DNA of 64,000 nucleotides from Verrucomicrobiota bacterium (GCA_039192515.1 JBCCXA010000007.1:44968-108967); one strand, 5' to 3'. Positions 53,472 to 62,100 are shown, counted from the first letter of the stretch. The notes: generated by a model from the letters alone, not told the origin. A program made the numbers and translations.

Positions 53472-54542
53472 TCATTTGTCGTTTCTTACGATGGTGCGGA
53501 TGGAGACAATTCCCTCAGTAGTTCCGATGCTCAGGTAGGTGGAATCCGGCGAAAATTTAATATCAGTTATTGATGATTGCAAGAGTATTAACTGAGCAGG
53601 AGAGGTTTGATTTTTTGGAAGCCAGAGAAGTAGAACTCCTTCATCGTCGCCGGATGCCAAAATAGTTTGGCCGGGTGCAAAGTGCAATGCGCATACCTTT
53701 CCCTCATGCCCCAATAATTCGATAGGGGTGGCCCCATCGGGACCTTTGTTTCCTGTGCAAGGCCAGACAGTAACCGAGTTTCCACCTGCAGTTGCAAGCC
53801 ATTCGCTTCTATCTTCCCATGTTAGGGCGCGGACCTTACCTTGATACCCCTGAATGTGGAGCGGTATTTGCTTGGGAACGTCGTAGATGTGCACGCTCGG
53901 AAGTTGGTCACCTGTCACAACCCAACGGCCGTCGGGACTCCAAAGCACTTTCAAGCTAGCTCCACCCCATTCAAATTTTCCAAACGGTTTTTTTTCTCCA
54001 ATCCGCCACATATTGGCCCCGCCATCGCACACAGTGGCAATTTCATCGCGACGAATGGGGTTCCAGGCTAGGTCGCAAATGGTGCTTCTGTGCGAATTGA
54101 AGCTCTGAGTAATCTCTCCTGATTGTGGGTCAAAAATCAGTAGTGTCCGGTCCACTCCCACAGCTAGCAAGCTGCCATCGCAGTTCCATGCGAGAGTTTC
54201 AATCCAGCCTTTTCCGGCTAGAAATTCTATGATTGGCTTCGTGAATGGTAATGTTTCCCCGTAAATTCGAATCATACCATCCTGTCCGCAGGTGGCGAGT
54301 AAGTTACGCTTGGGATGCCACGCGAGAGAGGCGTTGTCAGAGCCGTGACCCTTCAGACTACATTTTGAGCCTTCTGCGACATCCAGCACAATAATCGATC
54401 CTTCAGAGGGCATAGCGGCAAGCAGGTTTCCGGTTGGACTCCAGCGAATGGCCAATGTGTGTTCTTCGAGTTCGATTCTTGCAAACTCAATAAGTCGATT
54501 AGCTGACTTATCGGAAGAATGGCTCTGCGTCATTTCAGGCAT
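53472..54542 (-). CDS. WD40 repeat protein in the zinc operon
   Basis: A 356-aa protein made almost wholly of about seven WD40 units forming one beta-propeller (for example IRWSPTGNLLAAMPSEGSII, LAWHPKRNLLATCGQDGMI, LTWEDRSEWLATAGGNSVTV, ALHFAPGQTILASGDDEGVL). No signal peptide is seen, so it should be cytosolic. It overlaps the COG0523 gene by 13 bases and precedes znuA. A scaffold that brings the COG0523 chaperone to client proteins or to the transporter is a reasonable guess, not shown. Confidence 0.83.
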   Translation of the reverse strand: MPEMTQSHSSDKSANRLIEFARIELEEHTLAIRWSPTGNLLAAMPSEGSIIVLDVAEGSKCSLKGHGSDNASLAWHPKRNLLATCGQDGMIRIYGETLPFTKPIIEFLAGKGWIETLAWNCDGSLLAVGVDRTLLIFDPQSGEITQSFNSHRSTICDLAWNPIRRDEIATVCDGGANMWRIGEKKPFGKFEWGGASLKVLWSPDGRWVVTGDQLPSVHIYDVPKQIPLHIQGYQGKVRALTWEDRSEWLATAGGNSVTVWPCTGNKGPDGATPIELLGHEGKVCALHFAPGQTILASGDDEGVLLLWLPKNQTSPAQLILLQSSITDIKFSPDSTYLSIGTTEGIVSIRTIVRNDK

Positions 54543-55876
54543 TTGGAGAATTCACTGTTGAGTTCTTCTCGATCTAGGTTGCGCCCTATAAAAACAAGGA
54601 TGTTCTGGCGCTTGCGATCACCCCAGGGCCCGCCATCTTGAGCGTCCAGAATCATGTGCACCCCTTGGAAAATAACGCGATGGGGGTCGCCGCTAACGGC
54701 AAAGACACCTTTCATGCGAAAGATATCGGTTCCCCGTTCACTTAGGAGACGACTTAGCCATTTTTGAAGCAGGGCTTCGTCACATTCCCCCTCAATTTCG
54801 ATACCAACACTGCTAACCGTTTCATCATGTTCGTGATCAGGCTTGTAGGCCTTGGCAGTTTCGGGAGAAACTGGCGTCCCTTCTACCATGATATGCATGT
54901 CAAGCTCCTCTGGGTAATGTTCAGTAAAAAAGGCATAGTAGCCCGCACCTTGTAGATCCAGAGGCCAGTGCATCTCTCCATCGTTCAGGACCAATTCATG
55001 CAGGGTAGAAGAGGAAAGCTTTACTCCAGATTTACAATCTATGACGTCCTGACTAGAAAAAAGCCTAACGGCGGTTTCCCTGGCTTGAGCCATTTCTTCT
55101 TCTGATGCCGTTTCAACTGGAACAATGGCTAGCTTCATGGATGGATCAGGATTCTGTTTTGCCACTATTTCCAACGGCTTCTTAGGAAGGGATAGAATTC
55201 CACCCCATTCAAAAGGGTACTCAGGCTCCAGAAAGCGGGGGTCAACACCAATGGCATGATCCAAATTAAAGCCTCCTACGTTAAGGATTTTATCCATTTC
55301 AACCTTTGAGTTTGTGGTCCGGTAAATCTTCGCCATGCCATTCATGGCCTTGATACGCGCTTCTAATCGATCCAGGTCCGCTGGCATTACAAGGTCCGAT
55401 TTATTTAGGATGATAACATCAGCAAAAGCGATTTGCTCTTTTGCTTCGTCGGAGGAATCGAGATGTAGATCGATGTGATGGGCATCTACTAGCGTGATAA
55501 CAGCATTGATTTCTAGTTGCTCGTTTATCTCGTCATCTACAAAAAAAGTTTGCACCACTGGACCAGGGTCAGCCAAGCCCGTGGTCTCAATCAGAATATG
55601 ATCGAATTTGTCCTGACGCTTCATCAACCTTGCCAGAATTCTTATAAGATCGCCTCTTACGGTGCAACAAATACATCCATTATTCATTTCGAAGATTTCC
55701 TCTTCGGAGTTGATGACTAGTTCATGGTCGATTCCCACCTCGCCAAATTCATTTTCTATCACTGCGATTCTCATACCATGTTGTTCGGTCAGTACCCGGT
55801 TTAAGAGTGTCGTCTTGCCTGCCCCGAGGAAGCCGGTGAGTACTGTGACAGGGAGTTTTCTTAATGTGTTTTTCAT
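54530..55876 (-). CDS. COG0523 family GTPase with long inserted region (CobW-like)
   Basis: A 448-aa G3E GTPase. P-loop [11 protein letters not shown] (15-25), metal motif C68-I-C70-C71 (GCICCTVRGD), ETTG, NKSD. An unusually long middle and C-terminal region follows, about 220-448. It includes a His/Glu-rich turn (DHEHDETVSS) and a terminal WGDRKRQNILVFIGRNLD. It heads the five-gene znu operon, about 175 bp downstream of Zur box 3. Its sequence is closer to the CobW-like subfamily than the two YciC-like paralogues are, but the neighbourhood argues for zinc. Confidence 0.9.
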   Translation of the reverse strand: MKNTLRKLPVTVLTGFLGAGKTTLLNRVLTEQHGMRIAVIENEFGEVGIDHELVINSEEEIFEMNNGCICCTVRGDLIRILARLMKRQDKFDHILIETTGLADPGPVVQTFFVDDEINEQLEINAVITLVDAHHIDLHLDSSDEAKEQIAFADVIILNKSDLVMPADLDRLEARIKAMNGMAKIYRTTNSKVEMDKILNVGGFNLDHAIGVDPRFLEPEYPFEWGGILSLPKKPLEIVAKQNPDPSMKLAIVPVETASEEEMAQARETAVRLFSSQDVIDCKSGVKLSSSTLHELVLNDGEMHWPLDLQGAGYYAFFTEHYPEELDMHIMVEGTPVSPETAKAYKPDHEHDETVSSVGIEIEGECDEALLQKWLSRLLSERGTDIFRMKGVFAVSGDPHRVIFQGVHMILDAQDGGPWGDRKRQNILVFIGRNLDREELNSEFSKCLK

Positions 55877-56051
55877 AGCTTATTACTCAGGAATTTTACT
55901 CGAGACCTATAGTCTAGCATAGCGCAGGGGTTGGAATGGATTGCTTAATCGGTGTTACGATAATCGCGGTAGCTTTTACTCTGCAGGTCATGTGAGATGC
56001 GGTTCTATATTGATAATTAGTTATCGATGGTGAAGATAAAGTCAATTTAAA

Positions 56052-56066
56052 TGAAAGTCGTTCTCA
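56052..56066. promoter_or_regulatory. Zur box 3
   Basis: TGAAAGTCGTTCTCA has a perfect left half and a degenerate right half, 11 of 14 fixed positions. It lies between folE2 and the start of the COG0523-WD40-znuACB operon. The 267-bp gap holds no gene. Confidence 0.65.
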
Positions 56067-56143
56067 CTAATCAACGGCACTGGTTTTCTTGCATACGATA
56101 GGTTTTATGGACTTTGCGCGGACCAAACTTATAGCCGAATGCT

Positions 56144-56986
56144 TCATTTGGGAACGTGGCATGATGTGACAACAGCGATAGCGTCATGCGTGTGGATGCT
56201 CTCTTCATTACGCACCTCAATCCGGAATTCAGAAATCCGAGAATCTTCCCGTAACAAGAGGACTGTGCGACGCGCTACATCCTCCACAAAGGCGGGCTGC
56301 TCATAGGCTTCCATAGTGACATGGCGTTCATCAGGTCGTTTGAGTAGGGGATAAATGGCTGCGCTGCCAGCATGCTGGAGCTTTTCAAAGATCTCTTCGG
56401 GTGGAACAATGTGGTTGTTGTGTTGCCATTTGATCATCACTGTGATCCATCCGCGTTGGCTGTGAGCCCCGTAGTCACTGATTTCACGGCTGCATGGGCA
56501 GAGTGTGGTGACAGGAACACATAGGGTATAGCCGCTGTTACTGCTATGCTCATTTTGAGATGCATGCCAAGTGGTTTGGATTCCCAGCCATGCTGGATGC
56601 TGGGTCTTAGGTGCAGGGCGGTTGACAAACCAAGTGAAGGCACAGCTCATGGAGGCGCTGGTAGCTTTCTGTTGGTAACGCATATCCTCTAGAAAGCTCT
56701 GTAAGGAGGCTGGGCTTAGGGGTTCTTCCCATTGATGTAGAGATTGAATGAGGCGACTCATGTGGACACCTCGATTCTGAGCAGCAAGAGAAACAGTGAG
56801 GTCAAAGAGACCCTCTACCTCCCGCTGCCTGCCGGTGTTGGTCTCCCATCCATCAATCATAATAGGGTAGCGCACCCGGCTAATTCCCACTTCTTGCAGT
56901 GGGATGCCGCGGCTGTCTTCGCCTGACTGTGGATCTGTCTGAGCGCTTGTCTCATTGAACGGGGTTGACAATGTCACTTCGGTCAT
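56144..56986 (-). CDS. folE2: GTP cyclohydrolase FolE2 (type IB)
   Basis: A 280-aa enzyme for the first step of folate synthesis, forming dihydroneopterin triphosphate from GTP. The active-site motif TTLCPCSREISDYGAHSQRG, including the catalytic Cys, is diagnostic, and GVHMSRL and ITVMIKW also match. FolE2 works with metals other than zinc and in many bacteria replaces the zinc enzyme FolE during starvation. Its promoter holds a perfect Zur box at 57098. It is a single-gene unit. Confidence 0.95.
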   Translation of the reverse strand: MTEVTLSTPFNETSAQTDPQSGEDSRGIPLQEVGISRVRYPIMIDGWETNTGRQREVEGLFDLTVSLAAQNRGVHMSRLIQSLHQWEEPLSPASLQSFLEDMRYQQKATSASMSCAFTWFVNRPAPKTQHPAWLGIQTTWHASQNEHSSNSGYTLCVPVTTLCPCSREISDYGAHSQRGWITVMIKWQHNNHIVPPEEIFEKLQHAGSAAIYPLLKRPDERHVTMEAYEQPAFVEDVARRTVLLLREDSRISEFRIEVRNEESIHTHDAIAVVTSCHVPK

Positions 56987-57097
56987 GTCTTCAACTTTCT
57001 CGATTAACTTAGCGCATGGCGCTAGGCAAAGATAAATTTTGGTATTTCAAGTTCACTATTTTAATCCTGCAGTTCTTTTGGTTAAGGGCAAGACTAA

Positions 57098-57112
57098 TGA
57101 AAGTAACTTTCA
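57098..57112. promoter_or_regulatory. Zur box 4
   Basis: TGAAAGTAACTTTCA fits the consensus at all 14 fixed positions and is a perfect palindrome apart from its central base. It lies 112 bp upstream of the folE2 start and just past the metE stop. Confidence 0.85.
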
Positions 57113-57153
57113 ATAAAATAATGAAGCCATGAGTAGTGATCTCTTGGCAGTAA

Positions 57154-59559
57154 CTAAAGCGACGAGACAGGCTTATCCGAAAGTGATCTGGTATACTTTT
57201 GGGGATTGGATGTGCCAGCACGCAAGGCTTTTGCCGTTTCAACCATATTGATGAGTGATGGCTTTACCTCTGTCCATTGTCGAGTCTTCAGCCCACAATC
57301 TGGATTTACCCAGAGGTTCTGACGCGGGAGTAATGACTCTGCTTTAGATATGAGATGAGTCATTTCCTCGGCCGGTGGTACCCGTGGGGAGTGGATGTCA
57401 TAAACACCGGGTCCTATCTCGTTGGGATATTTGAAGTCTACGAAGGCATCGAGTAGTTCCATGTTGGAGCGCGAGGTTTCAATAGTGATGACGTCTGCAT
57501 CCATAGCAGCTATGGATTTAATAATGTCATTGAACTCTGAGTAGCACATGTGTGTGTGGATCTGAGTGTCATCCTTGACTCCGCACGCGCTTAGACGAAA
57601 TGCCTTCACTGCCCATTCGAGGTAGTCATCCCACTCACAGCGACGTAAAGGTAAACCTTCACGGAATGCAGGCTCGTCAATTTGGATTGCAGCAATCCCG
57701 GCAGCTTCGAGATCCATTACTTCATCTCGTATCGCAAGGGCAATCTGATGTGTGGTGACGGAGCGTGGCTGGTCATCCCGCACGAAACTCCATTGAAGGA
57801 GGGTCACTGGACCTGTGAGCATGCCTTTCATAGGGCGCTTCGTTAGTGACTGAGCATACTCGGACCAGTAAACGGTCATGGGTTCAGGGCGGCTGACATC
57901 ACCGAAGATGATAGGTGGTTTGACATAGCGACTTCCGTAGCTCTGCACCCAACCGTTACTTGTGAATGCAAAGCCTTCAAGGTTTTCGCCAAAGTATTCC
58001 ACCATATCATTGCGTTCGAATTCACCATGAACAGGCATATCGATCCCGATTTTGTCTTGAAAGGCGATACACTTGGCAGTTTCTTTCTTTAGGAATTTGT
58101 CATATTCCGTATGACTGATGGATGCCTTTTTCCAATGAGCTCGTGCCTGGCGTACTGCTTTGGTTTGTGGGAATGATCCAATAGTTGTGGTGGGGAACTC
58201 GGGCAATTGGAGCTTTTCTCGCTGCTTGGGTTGGCGTTCGGAGAATGGGGAGGCGCGATGGAAGTCGCTAGGCCTAATAGCTGCGAGACGAGTTTTTACA
58301 GCATCATTGTGGATACGCTTGTTAGATTTTCGATCTTCGGATGCAGCGCGGTTCGTTATCAAATACCCCAGACTACAAGTTCCATCTAAAAGCTGCCGGA
58401 GTTCTACCACTTCGGTTAGTTTCTCATCGGCAAAGGCTAGCCAACTTTTTAATTTCTCATCGAGTTTAGGCTCATTCTTTAAAGTAACGGGTGAATGTAA
58501 CAACGAGCAACTTGGAGCAACCCAAAGCCGATCTTGACCAACCTTAGCCTTGGCCCTCTCTAGAACCTTGAGTGAGACGTCGTAATCGTTTTTCCAAATG
58601 TTACGGCCTTCGACGACTCCAGCGGAGAGAATTTTGTCTTCCGGGAAATTAGCGAGGACAGTATCAATGTCCTCTATGCCTCTAACAAAATCAAAATGCA
58701 AGGCATCAACCGGCAGGGAGAGATAGGTGTTCAGATTGTCTCGGACTCCGCCGAAATACGTGCTAACGAGCAGCTTGGCAGAGTCTTTAAAAGTCGAAAG
58801 GCTTTCATAAGCCACCTTAAACGCATTCACCTGTGGATCACTAAGGTCAGTTGAAAAAATCGGTTCGTCGAGCTGTATCCATTCCGCCCCTTTATCCAAG
58901 AGTTTGGTGATAATCTCTCTATAAACGGCAACAAGGTTATCTAGCAATGTATACGGATCAAAATCTGGGTTTCTAGAGTCTTGAACTTTACCTAAGGAGA
59001 GGTAAGTTACCGGGCCAACCAGCACTGGCTTTGGATGAATGCCCAGAACCCTTGCTTCTGAGAATTCATCAAAGATCTTAGTGCTACTCAGAGAGAACCT
59101 TGTGTCTTTATTGAATTCGGGCACTATGAAGTGATAATTCGTGTCGAACCATTTTGTCATCTCGCTGGCAAAGGTTGAAACTTTACCTGTCTGACAGTCT
59201 TTTTCTTCCTCTAACGAAGCCGCTCCTCTCTGTGTGCCACGGGCTATGGTGAAGGTTGTATCAATGTTGCTTTGATCGCCTTTCGCTTGGAAGCGTGGAG
59301 GTATATTACCGAGTAGACAACTCATATCTAACATCTGATCATAGAAGGAAAAATCGTTCACTGGAATAAGATCAATCCCTGCTGCCTGCTGCTTCTTCCA
59401 GTTGGTTTCGCGTATTTTTTTGCCCGTAGCAAGTAGTTCGGATAGAGGTAGGGTACCTTTCCAGTAGGCTTCCGTAGCTTTTTTTAATTCCCGTTTCTCA
59501 CCAATGCGAGGATATCCCAATGAGTGTGTTTTAATTTGCTGATGCTTGATTAATGTCAT
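57154..59559 (-). CDS. metE: Cobalamin-independent methionine synthase MetE
   Basis: An 801-aa enzyme moving a methyl group from methyltetrahydrofolate to homocysteine, using one zinc. The C-terminal domain has the zinc ligands: His and Cys in IHTHMCYSEFND, a Glu nearby (IETSRSNME), and Cys in NPDCGLKTRQW. The N-terminal domain opens with HSLGYPRIGEKRELKKATE. ATG at 59559 was chosen; the frame extends to a TTG at 59586. It is divergent from metR with a compact MetR-type control region. Zinc need makes it a likely beneficiary of the chaperones here. Confidence 0.95.
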   Translation of the reverse strand: MTLIKHQQIKTHSLGYPRIGEKRELKKATEAYWKGTLPLSELLATGKKIRETNWKKQQAAGIDLIPVNDFSFYDQMLDMSCLLGNIPPRFQAKGDQSNIDTTFTIARGTQRGAASLEEEKDCQTGKVSTFASEMTKWFDTNYHFIVPEFNKDTRFSLSSTKIFDEFSEARVLGIHPKPVLVGPVTYLSLGKVQDSRNPDFDPYTLLDNLVAVYREIITKLLDKGAEWIQLDEPIFSTDLSDPQVNAFKVAYESLSTFKDSAKLLVSTYFGGVRDNLNTYLSLPVDALHFDFVRGIEDIDTVLANFPEDKILSAGVVEGRNIWKNDYDVSLKVLERAKAKVGQDRLWVAPSCSLLHSPVTLKNEPKLDEKLKSWLAFADEKLTEVVELRQLLDGTCSLGYLITNRAASEDRKSNKRIHNDAVKTRLAAIRPSDFHRASPFSERQPKQREKLQLPEFPTTTIGSFPQTKAVRQARAHWKKASISHTEYDKFLKKETAKCIAFQDKIGIDMPVHGEFERNDMVEYFGENLEGFAFTSNGWVQSYGSRYVKPPIIFGDVSRPEPMTVYWSEYAQSLTKRPMKGMLTGPVTLLQWSFVRDDQPRSVTTHQIALAIRDEVMDLEAAGIAAIQIDEPAFREGLPLRRCEWDDYLEWAVKAFRLSACGVKDDTQIHTHMCYSEFNDIIKSIAAMDADVITIETSRSNMELLDAFVDFKYPNEIGPGVYDIHSPRVPPAEEMTHLISKAESLLPRQNLWVNPDCGLKTRQWTEVKPSLINMVETAKALRAGTSNPQKYTRSLSDKPVSSL

Positions 59560-59605
59560 AGATCTAACAATAATGAATCTTATCAATGAATAAAAATGGT
59601 ATTAA

Positions 59606-59635
59606 TTCATGAAACAATGAGTTTGGTTCATTGAA
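59606..59635. promoter_or_regulatory. MetR-type binding sites between metE and metR
   Basis: TTCATGAA (59606-59613) and TTCATTGAA (59627-59635) are short palindromes. TGAG-N5-TTCA at 59618-59630 is one base from the MetR pattern TGAA-N5-TTCA. They fill the 82-bp divergent space between metE and metR. Confidence 0.5.
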
Positions 59636-59641
59636 TGTAAA

Positions 59642-60544
59642 ATGACTCACCTAGAACGTATTCACCTCGAAATCATTCTTGCGGTTGATCAGCACGGCAG
59701 TATGACCGCAGCTGCAGATGCATTACATCTGACTCAGTCAGCGCTTAGTCATAGTATGCGAAAATTGGAGAATCAACTGGAGGTGAAGCTTTGGCATCGA
59801 GAGGGGCGCCAACTCAAGCCTACACAAGCGGGAGCCCATCTCTTGGCTACTGCGAATCGACTAGTTCCTCAGCTTATACATGCTGAGAATCGTCTCAGAC
59901 AGTTCTCCCGTGGTGAACGGGGAACATTGAGAATCGGTATGGAATGTCACCCTTGTTACCAGTGGCTGCAAAAAATCACTACAACTTATTTGTTAGACTG
60001 GCCATTGATCGATCTTGACGTAAAACAGGCGTTTCAATTTGGCGGTGTTGGAGCACTCTTCGCTCATGAGATCGATCTGCTCGTTACACCAGATCCCTAC
60101 CATAAAAAAAGACTCTCCTTTGAGCCAGTCTTCGATTACGAGCAGGTTTTGGTCATCGGGACTGACCATCGACTCAAAGGCTCTGACTATGTCATACCGC
60201 GACAACTCGCTGACGAGGTGCTCTTCACTTACCCTGTTTCGCCAGAGCGACTGGATATTTACACCCAATTTCTAGCGCCGTCTGGAATGACCGTAAGGCG
60301 ACAAAAAGTTGTAGAAACAACTGAAATAATGCTTCAATTAGTTGCTTGTGGTCGAGGTGTTGCCGCACTGCCCCGCTGGCTGGTTGAAGATTATTCAGCA
60401 AAATACCCTATTTTCCCGGTGCGACTTGGCAAAAAAGGGGTGGCTAAGCAAATCTTTTTAGGGATCCGTCAGGAAGATAGTAACGTCGACTACATCAAAT
60501 CATTTCTAGAGCGTGCCAGGACTTTTAATGCCTCACATCAGTAA
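59642..60544 (+). CDS. metR: LysR-family regulator, MetR-like
   Basis: A 300-aa LysR-type regulator. The N-terminal winged helix has HLEIILAVDQHGSMTAAADALHLTQSALSHSMRKLENQLEVKLW. The effector domain (about 95-295) includes LRIGMECHPCYQWLQ and YPVSPERLDIYTQFL, both typical of MetR. Divergent placement next to metE supports the name. MetR responds to homocysteine in other bacteria. Confidence 0.9.
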   Translation: MTHLERIHLEIILAVDQHGSMTAAADALHLTQSALSHSMRKLENQLEVKLWHREGRQLKPTQAGAHLLATANRLVPQLIHAENRLRQFSRGERGTLRIGMECHPCYQWLQKITTTYLLDWPLIDLDVKQAFQFGGVGALFAHEIDLLVTPDPYHKKRLSFEPVFDYEQVLVIGTDHRLKGSDYVIPRQLADEVLFTYPVSPERLDIYTQFLAPSGMTVRRQKVVETTEIMLQLVACGRGVAALPRWLVEDYSAKYPIFPVRLGKKGVAKQIFLGIRQEDSNVDYIKSFLERARTFNASHQ

Positions 60545-60587
60545 TTCTTTTGATTCCAAATTTCAATAACACTCCTACTCGCGAAAA

Positions 60588-60806
60588 TCAACCACGCGAC
60601 GTAGTTGTTGGCAATCGTTGAAGTTTGTTCATTAGGGCCTGTATACGGTTACTGAACGGAGGGTTAAGTGTTTTGCAAGCAACTCCCCACACTACTTCAA
60701 TACCGTAGCTGCTAAGAAGCTCAATAGCCTGTCTTGCATGAGATGGATTGGGATAAAAACCTTCCGGAACAATTTTGCCTGATTCTCCTAGGTAGCACAT
60801 ACTCAA
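60588..60806 (-). CDS. Hypothetical small protein (72 aa), doubtful
   Basis: A 72-aa open frame I do not recognise. It is neutral with no signal peptide: SGKIVPEGFYPNPSHARQAIELLS then YGIEVVWGVACKT. The GYxPNPSHARQ-like wording suggests a folded domain rather than chance, but no family is clear. No strong ribosome-binding site is visible. It converges on metR with 43 bases between. Confidence 0.35.
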   Translation of the reverse strand: MSMCYLGESGKIVPEGFYPNPSHARQAIELLSSYGIEVVWGVACKTLNPPFSNRIQALMNKLQRLPTTTSRG

Positions 60807-60881
60807 CGTACTACACTGGATGTGCTAGCCTGGGCATCCCCCTCCCCAGGGACTATTCCATTTGTTGTCGCCATCTTCGGT

Positions 60882-60966
60882 ACAAGAGCTCGTGTTCATA
60901 GGAATCGGTTTGGATCAGCAGCTTATTGAAAAAAGGTTGAAACGGTGTTTTGTGCACGAGAAAGAG
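60882..60966 (+). pseudogene. Duplicated 3' fragment of a COG0523 gene
   Basis: This stretch matches 49556-49640 inside the COG0523 gene at 48298-49665 at about 70 of 81 aligned bases by hand, in the same reading frame (QELVFIGIGLDQQLIE). The rest of the gene is absent. The frame continues into unrelated sequence to 61170, so a 102-codon open frame is a chimera of remnant plus chance. It records past duplication of a COG0523 gene in this island. Confidence 0.8.
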
Positions 60967-61099
60967 ATGAGCACCACGGTTCAGTGCCTCTTCCCATTCT
61001 CATGGACAAAGGCCCGAGATACCGCCAAACCGACAATAGTTGCCGCAGTTGCTTCGTTCTTAGAACACCTGCAATCCGAAACCTATAGGTGCCTGGATC

Positions 61100-61597
61100 T
61101 CAAAGCTGAGTTGGATTGGGTGCATCCCCATAAACCGCTTGAGGATCAAAAGCCTTATCGGATTCAATGAATTGGAGTTGAACCGGTGATTTTGTTTCAC
61201 CAATTGGGACTTCACGATAAAAGCATGAGCGGTATCCCACATGGCATGAAGCTTCTTTACCTCCTGCATCTGGGGCGGTCAGGCTTACTTCTATGACCAC
61301 ACAGTCCTGATCATCATCAATGAGCATGCGTTGGACCTTCTGAAACATTCCAGAGGTTTCTCCTTTTTTCCAGAGTTTCTGCCGAGAGCGTGACCAATAG
61401 TGAGCCAAACCGGTTTCAATGGTAAGGGCTAGGGCCTCCGAGTTCATAAAAGCAAACATCAAGACCTCTCGACTTCCGGCATGAAGCGTTACGCAAGGGA
61501 TGACTCCTTGTTGATCAAATTTGGGTGCGAGTTCCTTGCCTTCTTCAACCTGTTCGACACTCTCTCGTTTAGCAAAAATCAGATGGGATGTTTCCAT
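61100..61597 (-). CDS. hisI: Phosphoribosyl-AMP cyclohydrolase paralogue (HisI)
   Basis: A 165-aa enzyme of histidine synthesis (step 3), hydrolysing phosphoribosyl-AMP. The core VLMFAFMNSEALALTIETG, YWSRSRQKLWKKGETSG, the Asp-rich DDDQD (magnesium site) and CHVGYRSCFYRE (zinc-site Cys) is complete. An N-terminal extension of about 25 residues is present. It stands apart from other his genes and shares a promoter with zur. HisI paralogues in zinc regulons are known from COG0523 comparative genomics. It may be a low-zinc version of the main enzyme. Confidence 0.93.
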   Translation of the reverse strand: METSHLIFAKRESVEQVEEGKELAPKFDQQGVIPCVTLHAGSREVLMFAFMNSEALALTIETGLAHYWSRSRQKLWKKGETSGMFQKVQRMLIDDDQDCVVIEVSLTAPDAGGKEASCHVGYRSCFYREVPIGETKSPVQLQFIESDKAFDPQAVYGDAPNPTQL

Positions 61598-61637
61598 ACT
61601 TTAATCTTGAAAGATGCTGGTTGAAACGCAAGCATAA

Positions 61638-61652
61638 TGAAAGGGACTTTCA
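61638..61652. promoter_or_regulatory. Zur box 5 (hisI and zur)
   Basis: TGAAAGGGACTTTCA matches all arms of the consensus except the inner positions; ATGAAAG and CTTTCAT are perfect complements. It ends one base before the zur ATG and 40 bases upstream of hisI. It would control both genes, so zur is probably autoregulated. Confidence 0.82.
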
Positions 61653-61653
61653 T

Positions 61654-62100
61654 ATGAGCCGCGATAAAGGATTTCTTCAATGCATTCTCCAGTCTATTGA
61701 GCAAAGTTCATTGCGCATGACCAGAAAACGAGAGCGGTTGTTGGGTGTACTGCTTGCTATGGATCGTCCTGTTTCCGCCGCAGCCTTGCGAGATCGCGCG
61801 GGCCTTCCCGAAAGTGACCTTGTGACAGTGTACCGAACTTTAGAGGCTTTCGAGGGCATTGGCATTATCCAGAGAATACCTCTAGAAGAAAGCGGTTGCC
61901 TCTTTGAACTGGCTGACCCCGACGACCATCACCATCATTTTGTCTGCAGGGAATGCCATAAAACGGAACGTCTGGATCTCTCTTTGGCCAAGGAGTTGGA
62001 AGAACGTGCGCAGAAGTTAGGATTTAGTGAGGTTACCCACCTGATGGAAGTTTACGGGCTCTGCGAAGAGTGCCGCCCGGTGCCTGCGTCCAGTGATTGA
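61654..62100 (+). CDS. zur: Fur-family regulator, probably Zur
   Basis: A 148-aa Fur-family repressor. The winged helix is RKRERLLGVLLAMDRPVSAAALRDRAG to DLVTVYRTLEAFEGIGII. The dimer domain has a DDHHHHFVCRECHKTERLD segment, and C-terminal CEEC pairs with CREC for the structural zinc. Naming it Zur rests on context: palindromes sit at every zinc-type promoter nearby, including its own. The start is ATG 61654; an upstream in-frame start at 61588 would run through the box and hisI promoter. With the ATG one base past the box, the transcript is probably leaderless or starts close by. Confidence 0.9.
   Translation: MSRDKGFLQCILQSIEQSSLRMTRKRERLLGVLLAMDRPVSAAALRDRAGLPESDLVTVYRTLEAFEGIGIIQRIPLEESGCLFELADPDDHHHHFVCRECHKTERLDLSLAKELEERAQKLGFSEVTHLMEVYGLCEECRPVPASSD

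Noticed and set aside
59560..59641. SAM or B12 riboswitch for metE
   Set aside because: The 82-bp space is filled by MetR-type palindromes and is too short for such a structure.
60862..61170. 102-codon open frame with COG0523-like start
   Set aside because: Only the first ~30 codons match COG0523; the rest is chance sequence antisense to hisI, so it is a fossil and not a gene.
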